64,000 nucleotides of DNA from Acanthopleura granulata (taxonomy: Eukaryota > Mollusca > Polyplacophora > Chitonida > Chitonidae), in NCBI GenBank assembly GCA_016165875.1, contig JABBOT010000002.1, forward strand, positions 36,049,868-36,113,867, read 5' to 3'. Made by a program: the position numbers and the translations under genes. How positions within the stretch are numbered: position 1 is the stretch's first letter; every line of letters starts with the position of its first letter. The notes beneath the pieces were generated by a model that saw only the letters and a list, made by a program, of their open reading frames with translations, searched no databases and was not told where the DNA came from. Below are positions 36,646 to 48,706 of this stretch, in pieces.

Positions 36646-38164
36646 ATTCACTCATTTTCATTAATAGTTGGAAAAGGGAAGTAATCTAGCTACTCTTTTC
36701 AGTGTATTTTCTGGTAACTCAAGAATTGTTCATTTCTATAACTGTACTTTAGCCACCGTTACAGACAGTGTTTTTCTATCAACGATTTATGTATTAACTC
36801 TAGTATACATTGTAAGAAATCCTTTTTCATTTTATTTGTTTTTTGTTTTTCTTCTTGGTTTTTTTTTTTTTTTCTTTTTTTTTTTCAACCAGATAGCTTT
36901 AGGTTTTCATGATACCAGGGGTCAATGTACAAAATGAACGCTGCGAACTGCGTCCACCTTTGTGCTTGGGCTTTCTTTCCATAATTTTCAGACGTGTGGC
37001 ACATACAGTGTGAGTAACATAATTTTTCAGGACCCACAGTCTGAAAATTAACGCGGACCGATTGTGATTTCAAGTGAACTGACCATAGTTCACAGCAGTG
37101 TCATTTTACTGATTCACCACTTGGCATCTCCACACTAGAACAATTTCTGCGTGTGTTGAAAGAAGCTTGTTTTTTATTCGTATATATAGTTAAAGTCGAG
37201 TACATGTGACAAATGTATAACATCAGTGGTATTGTTGATAAAAAGAAAATATTCAAGAACTACGCTCTAAGACCTAATCTATAATGTAAGCACAAACTCT
37301 GCTGCACATGCGTGCATAATGTAGTCCGTTTATTACCGTAGGGATTGAACTCGGAGTTTATATATAACCCAGGTATTGTGTATGTTACCGAATGTAAAGT
37401 AACTGTACTGTAGGGCCATGTTATTCTTCTACAGATAACCTGTTGTTTTTTTCTATTCTGTACACTTTTACCCTTCCATTCTCCATGGTTCGTTCAGTCA
37501 TTATACAGTCAATGGAATTTGATGACCTGTTATAGGTTTAGCTATTGAAGAGTGTGGGTTAGATTAGTGCCGTTCCTACTCTCAGTTCGGAGAGGCACTA
37601 TAATCAAGGCGGTCAGATTTATACGTGGGCTAAAGCGGTCAGAAGCGAGCGCCGTTCGCCAGGCAACTGACAAACTCTCGGACAAAAAGCTACAATCGAG
37701 GTCGTGACTTGTATTCACATGCGATCTCATTGGTCAACGACTATAAGGACCTTCTGGTTATACGACATTGGCACACCTGCCGCGACGGGTATATAACGTG
37801 GTTAAAGGCGTCAAAAAAGCTCCTGGGTGGATTTTATCATTTACCAGACTGCTGATCTAAAGGGAAACATTAGGGATCACCTGCACAACCGTGTGTAACT
37901 GCCATGGCGACGTCATGTCTGTAGTGCTTGTTGTAATGGCATAGTTATGTGCGTGTCAGGTCTTAACTAAACTTATTACAACAGTCTTGTGAGACTGTCT
38001 ACGAGTCTAATGTTTTGCCACTCACAGCCCTGATAACACTGAAACGAGCGACCTGCTTAGTTAACTACAATATAAATATGAAATGGAACACTGCCAAAAA
38101 TGTACACGTTGAACTTCATGTTTTTATGCTTTAAAATTAAAACCTTAAGTGACAAGTTATGTAT
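36646..38164. other. Unique sequence with poly-T tract
   Basis: There is a poly-T/pyrimidine tract at 36856-36886. No gene is recognised. Confidence 0.5.
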
Positions 38165-39080
38165 GGATAGTTGTATTGACATACCTGTGTCGAATGTGTG
38201 GAACGAGTTCTGTTGCTATACTTGTGCCGAATGTGTGGCCCAAGTTCTGTTGATATACTTGTGTCGACTGTGTGGAGTTGCAGTGATATACATGTGTATG
38301 CTGTGGGTGGTCCGGAATATTCTTGTATGGAGTGTGTGTAGATGTATTGTATTTTACTCTTGTGGAATGTGTTACATGAGTTGTATTGATATACTTATGT
38401 GGAATGTGTGGCCGGAGTTGTACTGATATGCTTGTATGGTGTGTGTCACAGCAGTAATATTGATATATTGTGTGGAGTGTTTAAACGAAGACAAATGAAT
38501 ATACTTCTCTGGGCTATGTGAAGTTAATTGATGTTTTCGTGTGGAGTGTGCATAGATATACTTGTCTATGTTTGCTAAGTGTGTGAGGTATTGATATACT
38601 TGCGTGGATTTTGTGGAGTTGAATTGATATACACTTGTGCAGAGTGTATAGATATGTATTGATATACACGTGTGTACCGTGAGTTGCATGGGTATTCACC
38701 GTAAAACAATATACTGATATATTCAAGTATTAAACATAAGTGCGTAAAACATGTATATAGGCCTATTCTATTATGTTATAATCACCAGGTGTTTAATATC
38801 TGATGCATAAAAGTGTTTGTAAGTTAAACATCGAAATTTACAGTGTACTCATGTTGCGCATCTGGCAAGATATGTATGGATTTATGTAGAGTGCATGTAT
38901 GTAAATACTCTTGTGGAACTGCATATTCTAGTAGTACAGGTAGCGTTCGGGGTATAAACAAATATGATGAAATGTATGGATATATTTGTGAGGAGTGTGT
39001 GTAGACGTGTGGGTAAACTCGCCGGATGTCTGGAGAGATATGAGAGGATATACAGGTACTTGAGTGGAGTTAAATTTGTT
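38165..39080. repeat. Tandem array 10: about 37-43-nt 'attgatatacttgtgtggaa' units
   Basis: About 17-20 degenerate copies of 'gttgtattgatatacttgtg' followed by 'tggaatgtgtgg'. The first part to 38700 is well preserved; 38700-39080 is more decayed. It gives cysteine-rich plus frames (38100-38426) and histidine/threonine-rich minus frames, both artefactual. Confidence 0.82.
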
Positions 39081-40183
39081 TGGAGATGACTGAGTTTATC
39101 CTTTAATACGTGACGGGCTGTAAGAATCTCCCTTTGCATCTTCGTTACATTGTCTCCCTAGAAAATGACGTGTTTGTGACAGCTTACATAAATGTTAGTT
39201 TATCGCCGTGCATTGAAACCTTCAGCGGATCCATCACTGGTATGTTGCGTGGCGCCTGACTCGGTTACATGTGCTGGCAAAGCCTTCTAACAGGCGTCTG
39301 CCAGGACAAGCCTCTCTGACAGAATGAAAAGTCTCTTCAGGGAAGATAACACCATTTTGTCCTGGGTAATCGTTCCGCTCATGGATCTGCTGGACTCGAT
39401 TGCCTGCTTGTTCAAGGAGAGTTATCACCAATCTTTCTGAACTCCACGAGTTTATCATGTGACCCGATGTCACGGAAAAACCCGATACTTGCCGAGGTCT
39501 TGGATCAGGTTGGATCGTTCGACATGACGCTGAGTTCGCCATCTAGCCGAACTGACGAGGGTATGTTTAACAGTAGTTGAACCGCTCAGGTGACAAAAGC
39601 CAGCTAAGTGGACTGTCACAAGCTTGTTATTTATGACCTCTCAAAACGCAACCTCTTCCCTCATAAATCAGCGGAGAACGGAGAACTAACACCAAGCATG
39701 TAGCGTCTACTCTTTAACCGCGCCTCTCTGGTGGACGTCAATCGGCACAAGCGCTAATGGTTTGGAAACTAACGCTGTCTGTGTTGTCTTTATTGCCTTA
39801 TGAGAACCAGTCACTGGCAGCTATCCACAATGGAATGAACTGAACCCATATACAGGCTGTGTATTCGGTGACCTCCATACATGCATTCACTATTGTATCA
39901 TGTCTTTTTAGTTAGCTGAGATGTTCAGTTTTGATTAAAGGCTGTACATTATTTCAAAGAAAAAAAAATATAAAAATTCTTTACTATCTTCTTTTATTTC
40001 CAGCATGTAGTCTACCATTTTGTTCTTTTCAGTTGTATCAAATCTACCCTTCCAATTTCATTTGAAATCTAAAATTTAATATCCCCTTTTCTTTTCTTGT
40101 TTGTACCTTCACCTCCGGTGCGACTTATTGACTGAATTTGTATGGTGAGATAGTAAATACTAATTACGTTTTTAAATGACCAA
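39081..40183. other. Unique sequence, no recognised gene
   Basis: The minus frame 39234-39542 (102 codons) lies in unique, GC-balanced DNA and has a protein-like composition, but I recognise no domain. 39200-39560 could equally be a conserved non-coding island. Confidence 0.4.
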
Positions 40184-40435
40184 TTCCAGTGAAGAATTCT
40201 GCTTCGGTGGTAAATCTGCTCTAAATTCCAGTGAAGAATTCTGTTTCGGTGGTAAATTTGCTCTACATTCCAGTGAAGAATTCTGTTTCGGTGGTAAATC
40301 TGCTCTAAATTCCAGTGAAGAATTCTGCTTCGGTGGTAAATCTGCTCTAAATTCCAGTGAAGAATTCTGCTTCTGTGGTAAATCTGCTCTAAATTCCGGT
40401 GAAGAATTCTGTTTCGGTGGTAAATCTTGCCCTCA
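40184..40435. repeat. Tandem array 11: exact 42-bp unit x 6
   Basis: Units start at 40184, 40226, 40268, 40310, 40352 and 40394 (period exactly 42) and differ by only a few substitutions. Because 42 is a multiple of 3, the plus strand reads six times NSSEEFCFGGKSAL within a 116-codon frame that has an ATG two codons before the first unit (40176-40526). The differences change amino acids about as often as not, so nothing suggests selection on the peptide. A young minisatellite is the simplest reading. Confidence 0.92.
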
Positions 40436-40474
40436 ATTCCTTTTTATACTCCACACCTTTATCTCTCGATTACA

Positions 40475-40508
40475 CGCGTTTTTAAATCTCAATCAATCAT
40501 TCATTCTT
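40475..40508 (+). mobile_element. Possible SINE tail fragment
   Basis: 'gcgtttttaaatctcaatc' followed by 'aatcattcattc' resembles the 'gcgttaaac...(ATTC)n' end of the V-type SINE tail at 22240. It lies immediately downstream of the 42-bp array. It is short and degenerate. Confidence 0.3.
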
Positions 40509-40849
40509 TTATGTGCGTATGTATAGTTTTTACAGGGCACATGCAATGGCGGCCATGATGAATATAGCAGCCACCTAATTGGAAATACTATGCAGGTTTC
40601 TTCTCAATACGCCTGGTGATAGAACAGGGATTCCGACAAGGTCATCATCGAAAAACATCTCTATATGTTCTTGTTATTAACCGTAATAAACATCATGCTT
40701 AGATCGCACATATTTAGTGGTTTCATAAAAATCTGATTATAGAAAATCTGTCAGATCAATCTGGAAAGAACATAACACCAATAAATTTAAATGAAACGCA
40801 CAAATCCAGTCTTCATTCCCGAGCAGCCCCTCCCCCATTCCCATACCGC

Positions 40850-41330
40850 CATGGTTATTGGTTTTTGCGACTTCGGAATTATACCTTTTAAAAGTTTGTA
40901 AAAGCTAATAAATGGCCATAAACGTAATGTATACGGGTTTGTCACCTATACCGCGGTAAAGGGTTTCACTGTCTCCTAGACGACGCTGTCCTAAAATGGG
41001 AGAGAATGTGTAGAATTACGCAAAAGAGGGGGTCATAAATTTTTTATGAGCAACAGCCTTCCCACTCGGATTGACATGAGGTAGAAATATGGGCGAGATA
41101 AAGGGAGATTGTGTGGCGGCGTCCCCTGATTAGGAGTTATTCATCTTTCTCGGCAGAGCGTTTTGTAGGGATTTATAGGTGACAGTTTCATCAGGGTTTC
41201 CCCTCAGTCACCAGCCCATAGGGACATGAACGCCTCAAGCTGGCGACATAAAAACCAACCAGAGTCACTCATAAAACATAGCCAGGCAATGGCCGGCTAT
41301 CATCAAAGTAACTCACGCCGTATATTACAG
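40850..41330. promoter_or_regulatory. CNE-like island (candidate regulatory DNA)
   Basis: Balanced complex sequence: 'gctaataaatggccataaac' region near 40904 and 'gattaggagttattcatc' near 41129. No repeats and no convincing frame. Inference from texture. Confidence 0.25.
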
Positions 41331-41372
41331 TTAAAAGGATCAAGTACTTAGGCCTAAAAGACGATATATTAG

Positions 41373-41609
41373 GTAGGTGATAACGGAATTCCTGGGCAGG
41401 TTTGCCTACCTACGTCCAGTGCTTCTATCGACTGGGCTCCAAAGCCCCCTTCACCACGCACTACTGAAAGGCTAAGCTCTTATAGCAAGCGAGGGCCCCC
41501 ATGGTGGCGACGTTTTTCTGTGGCTCAGGACAATTCGCTTGGTGTCTCGGACGACAAGCGCACCTGTAGCAGATGTACCAAATGCAGGCCCGTTTCCTAC
41601 ATATACGTT
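41373..41609 (+). other. Open GC-richer stretch, weak exon candidate
   Basis: The plus frame is open from just after a TAG (41370) to a TAA at 41610, 79 codons without a start codon. Base composition is clearly GC-richer than the flanks. A plausible splice acceptor 'cctgggcag' ends at 41400. The predicted peptide is Ser/Pro-rich and ends with a cysteine cluster, CSRCTKCR. No family is recognised and no AATAAA follows closely, so this may be chance or a non-coding island. Confidence 0.15.
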
Positions 41610-42454
41610 TAACATTATTACTTATAATTTTTATTGCTTTCTAATGGTTACACAATTATATTTTATTTATTTTTGGTCTAAATATGGCTTTCATGTAAAT
41701 ACATTTGGGTGAACGTTTTAACATACACATAATTATCGTAAATAACGTAAGGTACCTCTTGAAGGGAACTTTCAACTTATTATACACACTGTGCATGAAA
41801 CACTAAGGCAGAGTTGATTTCGGGTTGGATACTTAGAATTTTATGCCTTTCATATATCACCGAGAGTAGTTTTCAAACACAAGAACGTCCTTCTGCTGGT
41901 CATATATCTTCCCCGGGACAATTTCCTGAGACAGTTCAAAAGAAAGTTTATGATTTACTATATATTTACTGAAGAGACGGCTGTTCCATTTCCCGGTAAC
42001 CTCCCTCTGCCCCTAGCGGACACACAACAGTATTCAGGGCTGGACTCTGTCAGCACTCACTGCAGTCCTCTCACTTCCATGCAGCTGTCCACTTGAGCAA
42101 AACCACTTCCATATCTCACTCAAAAGTGATATAATAAACCAGATCTTCAAGAGCTTTAAATTGTCCTCACGCAAGGGTGATAATTCTTTAAGCTCAGCCA
42201 GTTATAATTCATATGGAGATAAGGGCCTTCAGCCCCTCACCAGGTGGGAGCGGGGTGACAGGCTCGCCTCAAACAGAACTGGCCGAGAACATGCAAGCAG
42301 GGCTCTGTCTACAATGATGGTGTGTTATGGTTGGCCATTTGTGACTCATTTGTACACAAACTGTAACTTCCCTCAACTGTTTTGAAACAATTCTGTTCAT
42401 CACGTATGAATGGTGCTTGTCTGACTTGTATGCAGATTCCACGTCATGCTTGCT
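41610..42454. other. Unique sequence, nothing recognised
   Basis: AT-rich until 41990, then more balanced. No gene or repeat is recognised. Confidence 0.5.
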
Positions 42455-42935
42455 GTGTGGAGCGTTTATGTGTGATCTGTTGTGTGGCGGATCTGTGTCT
42501 GATCTTTTGTGGAGGGTGCGTGTCTGATCTGCTGTGTGATATATGTTGTGTGGTACTTCTCTGCCTCATCTCTTGCAGAGGATCTGTGTCTGATCTGTTG
42601 TGCAGAAGGTCTGTGTGTGATCTGTTGTGTTCACAGTTTGTATGTGATCTGTTGTGGAGGGCTTGCACCTCATCTGTTGTGTGGAAGGTCTATGTGTGAT
42701 CTGTTAAGAGAGGTATCTGTCTGATCTGTTGTGTAGAGTGTCTGCGTTTGATTTGTTGTGTGGAGCTCCTGTGCTTGATTTGTTGTGTGGAGGGTCTGTG
42801 TCTGATCTGCTATGTGGAAGGTCTGTGTCAGATCTCTTGGGTGGAGCGTTTGTGAGAGACATGTTGTTTGGAAGGTTTGTGTTTGATCTGTTGTGTGTAG
42901 GGTGTATGATATGTTGTCTTGAGGGCTTGCTGTGT
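42455..42935. repeat. Tandem array 12: 27-nt 'ctgatctgttgtgtggaggg' units
   Basis: About 17-18 copies of 'ctgatctgttgtgtggaggg' plus 'tctgtgt'. The unit is a multiple of 3, so several frames stay open on both strands, giving plus-strand repeats such as SDLLCGGSV and minus-strand repeats such as TLHTTDQTQ. Open frames on both strands over the same DNA indicate repeat periodicity rather than coding. Confidence 0.9.
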
Positions 42936-44989
42936 GGAGAATCTCGTATTCACTTAGCGCCAAATTTCTTCTTTCAAATTACGAGTTTCAGAGTTGTCTT
43001 AATATCTCGGTGAAATAGCAAAAGCGACAAAATACCACTGCGGTATGACCGATCTCGGCTTCCCTATTATACAGGTTTATGATTTTCTGACGAGGGAACG
43101 AATTCTTATTCGTTGCCACATCTGACATTTGGTTCCAAGACAGAATCACAGTCTCTGGAAGCATTTAGACACATGAAAATAGAACAGTGACCCGTATGAC
43201 AACTGACGAGATTCGGTTCATGTCACCGTGACTATCAAAGCCTGACAGCCGATCTGGACCGTGAGTTTCTCTCTTTCGGGCTTTGCAGTAGAAAAGCCAT
43301 GACACGGTGATGTTAAATATGGTTGCCATGTTATCAGACAACATCACTAATACCCGCCTAATGTCCCTGTTTGAATTGCCAGCGTGTCGTTCAAGGCACA
43401 AGGTGTAGCGCTGCTCACAGCTGTGGCAAGGCGAGCCGCGGCGATCTCTCACATTCTCTAACTCTGACAACTATGATATTTCTGCCTCATAAACCATAAC
43501 TGTGACAGGCGATATTTCAAACCACCATCAAACGGACGACCATAAACCTGGCTGTTCACGTCGGCAGACATTTAATGGCCGGTGTTTATGGAGAACCGAG
43601 GTTTAATAACACGATGAATGGCCTCCTTTAAGCTTCTCTTGTTACTCACTTTATTGTGTTTTACGTAGAATGTGTTTGTTGGTGTCTGGACAAGTGGGGG
43701 CTGTAAATCAAGGCCCAGGCCTGAGCAGCTGTACCGTTAAGTTGGATAAATGTGACTTTTCTGGCCAAGTAAATGCGGGTATGGAAGGATCAGCAGTGCT
43801 CTGGTATTAACTATTTAACAACATGTGTTTTTGCGACTATAATATCGACGGTATACAGACTTCAGTCGTAATGCTGATACGCCTTGCATGACTGCCCTGT
43901 TATGTGTGAGCTTTGTCATTTTAGTTATAGTTTCTCCTCGTATGGTTCACGTGTATATTTGCCTGAAAGGCAGTGTTTGGAATATACCTGCTCTGTACAT
44001 GTGTTTATTTACGTTAGGAAAGTGGTGAGGATCATAGGATGTAGGAAATGGCCTGTTGCTTCCCGCAAAAATATTGGAAACTGTCAATAAAACAACACAA
44101 ATTAGTTGGCGCAGAATTTGAACTAGGTGTACTCCATGACCCATAGATTAAATATAAGTATAAAATTAACAAGTATTACCAAATATCATCACATTTTTAA
44201 ACTGCTGGTGTAACCCGGAGACAAAGTTGGTTCTTCCTTCCTTGGAACTTAATATAGTAAATCGACAGGTCAATCTTTGGCGGGTGCTATGAACCGACAA
44301 GACAGCATCCTCAGTGTCCTTCGCATGGCGTTCCTGTGATGCAACACCATGGCTCTGTCCAAATTTTAACTGCTGGTACAAGGAAATGTTCTGATACAAC
44401 TGACTCAGAAAGGTATTGAACCAACCGCCTTCATTTCCAACAAAATAAACGTCATACACTATTATACTTCAAATGAAGCGCAAGTTGTAAGAAAAGTGAA
44501 GCATTTATTCATTTGGTGTCAAGTGCTACATTTGAATTATTGGAGTTTACTTAACCCTGTCTCGTGGTAGAACACAGAGAACAGATCAGAACGGTAAATT
44601 ACAGTAAAAGGCTACATTGTTGGTACGTAAATATAGTTTGATGTGATTTACAGGAGATATTAGAGGTTGTTAGATGTGACGGATGTGTAAAAAAGAAAGC
44701 GGGACGCGGGAGTGTACTGGCGACAGAAAGTATCCGTGTAGGACGTTCAGTGAGCTGGTTGTACACCACACCACGTAATCATCTATCAAACCGGTAGAAC
44801 AAAGGCAGCCAGGTGTCCGTAGCCTCAAATCAAAGGTTTGAAACTTGTCAAGGATGGTAAGTATATGCTCAACAATTAAGCAGACCGGTTACAAAACGCC
44901 AACTGTGGTCTCTCAGTGCAGAAACGGCAAACACAAAGGACCAGGCTATATTAGTCTGGCCAGGTAAAGAACTGGCGTGAGCTGTCAAA
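42936..44989. other. Unique sequence, no recognised gene
   Basis: 43080-43640 is balanced and island-like. Its minus frame 43165-43470 has no recognised domain. 44100-44150 contains a tRNA-like scrap ('gaatttgaactagg') too degraded to call. Confidence 0.45.
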
Positions 44990-45310
44990 AAATGTGCTGA
45001 TCAAAGTCAATCTGACAGACGAGTGCACCACGGGAACATGTCATCAGAGCTCGGCAATTTCTCTCTCTGTTATGACACCATCTCCCCTAATTAGCTTAAT
45101 GTAGGCCGCCTGGTTTGATTGATTAGCTCCGATCAAGTACCCACTCACCCAAGGCTATTTATGGCACAGCCATTGGGTTAAAATACCACTTATTTCAGCG
45201 CCACAAAGCATTCCCAGCAGCATTCCACCTTTCATTCCCCTCTTTCTCAACCTACCTGGCTTTTCCCTTATAAAACCATCTTCATCCATCATTTGGTGGC
45301 TGAAATATTT
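44990..45310. promoter_or_regulatory. CNE-like island (candidate regulatory DNA)
   Basis: Complex sequence with 'ctaattagcttaatg' (45088), 'tttgattgattagctcc' (45114; TALE/homeodomain-like TGATTGAT) and an A/T-rich MEF2-like 'gctatttatgg' (45153). No repeats and no frame. Inference. Confidence 0.3.
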
Positions 45311-45499
45311 TGCTATCCGCCATCTTGGTATGAAGCTTGCGTCAGCTTATAATATAATTAGACTTTCCGTGTTTCAAAGATCATGTGTTCCACCAAATAG
45401 TTTCCATTAATACAAGGTAGTATAACTCCAAGAAATGAAAGACTCATTTTTTCTAGATGTCTCGGAACTTTATTTTGACATCATCGGGGGACCGATGAT

Positions 45500-45750
45500 G
45501 TCGCAGTATCACATGATTACTTGTTCCACTGCAGTATCACATGATTACCTGCTCCACTGCAGTATCACATGATTATCTGTATCCCTCGCAGTATCAAATG
45601 GTTATCTGTATCCGTCACAGTATCACATATCTACCTGTTCCACTGCAGTATCACATGTTTACCTGTTCCCTTCGTAGAATCACATGATTATCTGTATCGG
45701 GCGCAGTATCACAGGACTACCTGTATCCGTCGCGATATCACATATTACAG
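45500..45750. repeat. Tandem array 13: 28-31-nt 'gcagtatcacatgattacct' units
   Basis: Nine copies of 'gcagtatcacatgattacct' plus 'gttccact' or 'gtatccgtc'. Two sub-types of spacer alternate. Confidence 0.88.
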
Positions 45751-48670
45751 TCACTCGTTCTTGTCGCTTCTACATGATTGCACCAGCATTGTCTCTTCCA
45801 ATTCCTAACAATGAAGCAAACTACGATCCTGCATCTCTCAAACTAGATACGCAATAACGTGATAACAACCTCTTATATCACCCCCCAGGATTTGGCGTTT
45901 ATCAATATGATGTCAAGCTATGTGTATTTAGATGTATCTATTTACCAATGCAGACCTTTAAACTTTTGGTGGACACTGTTGACAGACAGCAGGAGATATT
46001 CGATGCTTATGGTGACATGTATGTGGTATGGCTGTAAACTATCAGCTCTCTGCATCAATAACAATCTGCCCCCTGTGCTGAGGTCCACTTCCCATCGAAA
46101 CTATGTACATGTACTTGATTATCTGCTGTTGTCAATACTAACTGATACTATATTCTAGTCGGCCCTCAATGCTCCCGCCCATACTATATGCATGTACATC
46201 TGTTATTGTCAATACTGATTGGATATTCTCATTATCACTCAATATTGCCTATAGACTGGAAATTATTAACAGAGTCATAAAAATATACGACCCATTTCTA
46301 TTTATTTCTGAAAAATTGTAAGCGTCTGAGCTGTTGTATCTTTGAAGATAAACAATATCTGACTTACTGACAGCAAGCAACAACATTACTTAATGCCGCT
46401 TAAAATTCTTCGTCACAATTGCATGCGGGCACAAGATGGCTGCCTCTATATCGTTCCTTGGGTATGGTCGGTTTGGCTTTTATCGTTTTTGTTTTTTTCT
46501 TTTTTTTTCTTTTTTCGAGAAAACTTATGAATAAATCAAACGTCATAATGTATACATGTAGTGTACTGTACTGTATGATGTGGGGTAAGAAGACCAACTG
46601 GTGTGTCCAAGGTCTATCGTAACTATGAGGAGAGCAAGAACGAAAGATTGTAGTGAAGACTGAACGAATTCCAGAGAATCTCCTATGGTAAGGTACACGG
46701 CTTCTCGGCCTGATTTATGTTTCTTTGGATTCTTGCTGTAGATGTGTAAAACCAACTAGGTCTCCATCGGGACTGACTTCAGAGAGAGTGAGGCTCGCAC
46801 ACCAGATCGCCAGCTGCATCAGATTTAAGCGCTTGTGACAGAAGACATAGCATTTTAATTTACCTTGTCGTGATGGATTCTCCATTACCGTCCATCGCAA
46901 AATTTCTCCACTTGACGGTAATTTAGCGCTCTGTTAGAGCACTTTGCAGCTAGAGTCTGTGTTCGCCTAGGCGGACCGTAGGGCTTGCTCGTTTGTCAAT
47001 GGAGTAAGCTTGTCAGTATATAAACGGACAAACATAAAACCCGTACCTGCTAAATACAGTGAAGCACTAATTAGCTTTTCTCCGTTTGAAAAGAAAAACA
47101 TGTTTTAGTTCCAATGATTATCATTTCGACAGCTGGAGCTTTTCCGTTGGAGAAAATATAGATCATGAGAAAGCATGGTGTATGATAAAATAATACAGAT
47201 AAATCTGGCGTAATGCAGCACAGATTATAAACATTCAAAATGATGGAAGTTGTAGATCGGGGTTGTTGACTGAACAGTCTGGTCATGTCACTTTTGAGCC
47301 AATATGTTTTAATATTCAGCTGACAATAATGCGGCATGTAATACCATTATGAGTTTGGATGTCTAAATGAAAAAGTGAATGTGACTAAGGACAATCAACG
47401 GAGGTCTGCGGGTAAAAATGCCTCTTGGCAAAGGCTTTTAGCGATCTTCGAGAGCCGCTGTTGGACATATATGGGTTAACTGCTTTGGAGCAGGTGTATT
47501 AAACAGTCTGTAATAAATGTCTCTGTCTGGTGGCTTTTAAAAGGTCTACAGTCAGAAACATGAAAGACGACTTGAGCATGCCAAATGATGACACCCTGTC
47601 AAGCTGGTATTCTAATTTCCTCAAGCCTGTGCCAAACAAATTCTAAGCTGTTGCAAGATTGAAGGCAAACATCAGTGAAGATGACAAGTGAGTTATGTAG
47701 CGTACGGCCCATGTGATAATGTTCCTCCAGCTGGTCTTCTGCTCAACTCGTTTTGCCCCGACAGCCTGCCTTCACTCTTTCTTATCCTCACACCAACCAG
47801 TTTTCCCCGACACCATACAGCCGTACTGACGGATTGTGTCAAAACAACCCACTACGCGCAGTTTGCAGTCCCGCAAAGTCAACAACAACAGCGGCAGCCG
47901 GGCATACTTCCACCATCAGGTACCAACAGTAAACTAATAAACATAGCAGGATGATGGACTGCAGCAGTCTAGGAAAAGGTTCATATCACACGCTCAACTG
48001 ATCTCACTAATCGCCTTGGCTGCACACCTTAATGACAGACAGGTAAATCAATGGTCGCCCTTAGCCAGGCAGACACTGGCTTAGACAGCGTGCCCTGCTC
48101 CTGGAAACATCCTCAACTAAGTGTACATGATGCTACTGTCCTAGCTTTGGAGTAACTCGGCCTGAAGGAACAGGCTAGTAAACCTGTGGACCTGAGTGTT
48201 TTGAGTCCTCGGCTTCATCTAGTAGAGACTTGGTATTGTGAAAACTTGACTCAGCATAGATGTTGGTGCGCCTGAATGTTTTGAGTCCTCAACGTCAACA
48301 ACTGCATGTACACCTTCGGTTCTGCCCAAGCTTTGCGCCCAGCACAACGGGACATTCTAGTTATTGGTGGGCATTGGTGTTTCTCAACGCAATTAATCTG
48401 TGGTAAAATCCATCATGGATTCTCAGCTGATGCAAACAGCTCCACATCCAATATCCTTGCAACACAGTTCCGAGTGAAACTGAGCAAGATTAGACTACAG
48501 ATTGTAAACAAAATATCCAAAAAGGCGAGATAATAAACCGAAAATTATTACAGTTTTATTGTACCTATTTCCTGGTTAATGAAAGAAGATATCAAACACG
48601 CACAAAAAGAAGAACCACTGTAAGTTTAACTCAAAATCAATTAAAGACTGTTTTCCTCTTACCTGCTTTG
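45751..48670. other. Unique sequence, one weak exon candidate
   Basis: Poly-T/pyrimidine tract at 46488-46516. A tRNA-like scrap lies at 46925-46975 ('gttagagcactttgcagc'), not foldable as a proper tRNA. See 47821-47919 for an exon candidate. Otherwise nothing is recognised. Confidence 0.45.
47821..47919 (+). other. Weak candidate exon, Gln/Pro-rich, 99 nt
   Basis: It is bounded by a reasonable acceptor (pyrimidine-rich 'cactctttcttatcc', then 'accatacag' ending 47820) and a good donor ('atcag' then 'gtacca' at 47920). The exon would be 99 nt with phase 1 at both ends. It encodes a segment containing AQFAVPQSQQQQRQPGILP, a Gln/Pro-rich linker style typical of regulatory proteins. It lies in a longer open frame (47688-47954). 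There is no recognisable family and no partner exon in the window. Confidence 0.2.
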
Positions 48671-48671
48671 T

Positions 48672-48706
<35 letters not shown>
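48671..48706. repeat. (TTTA)n microsatellite, 9 units
   Basis: Pure TTTA repeats. This could be the reverse complement of a SINE poly(TAAA) tail, but the adjoining sequence does not match a SINE body that I recognise. Confidence 0.9.

Noticed and set aside
46921..46985. tRNA-like words 'gttagagcactttgcagc' and 'gtgttcgcc'
   Set aside because: Acceptor stem and T-arm do not pair; at best a decayed SINE head.
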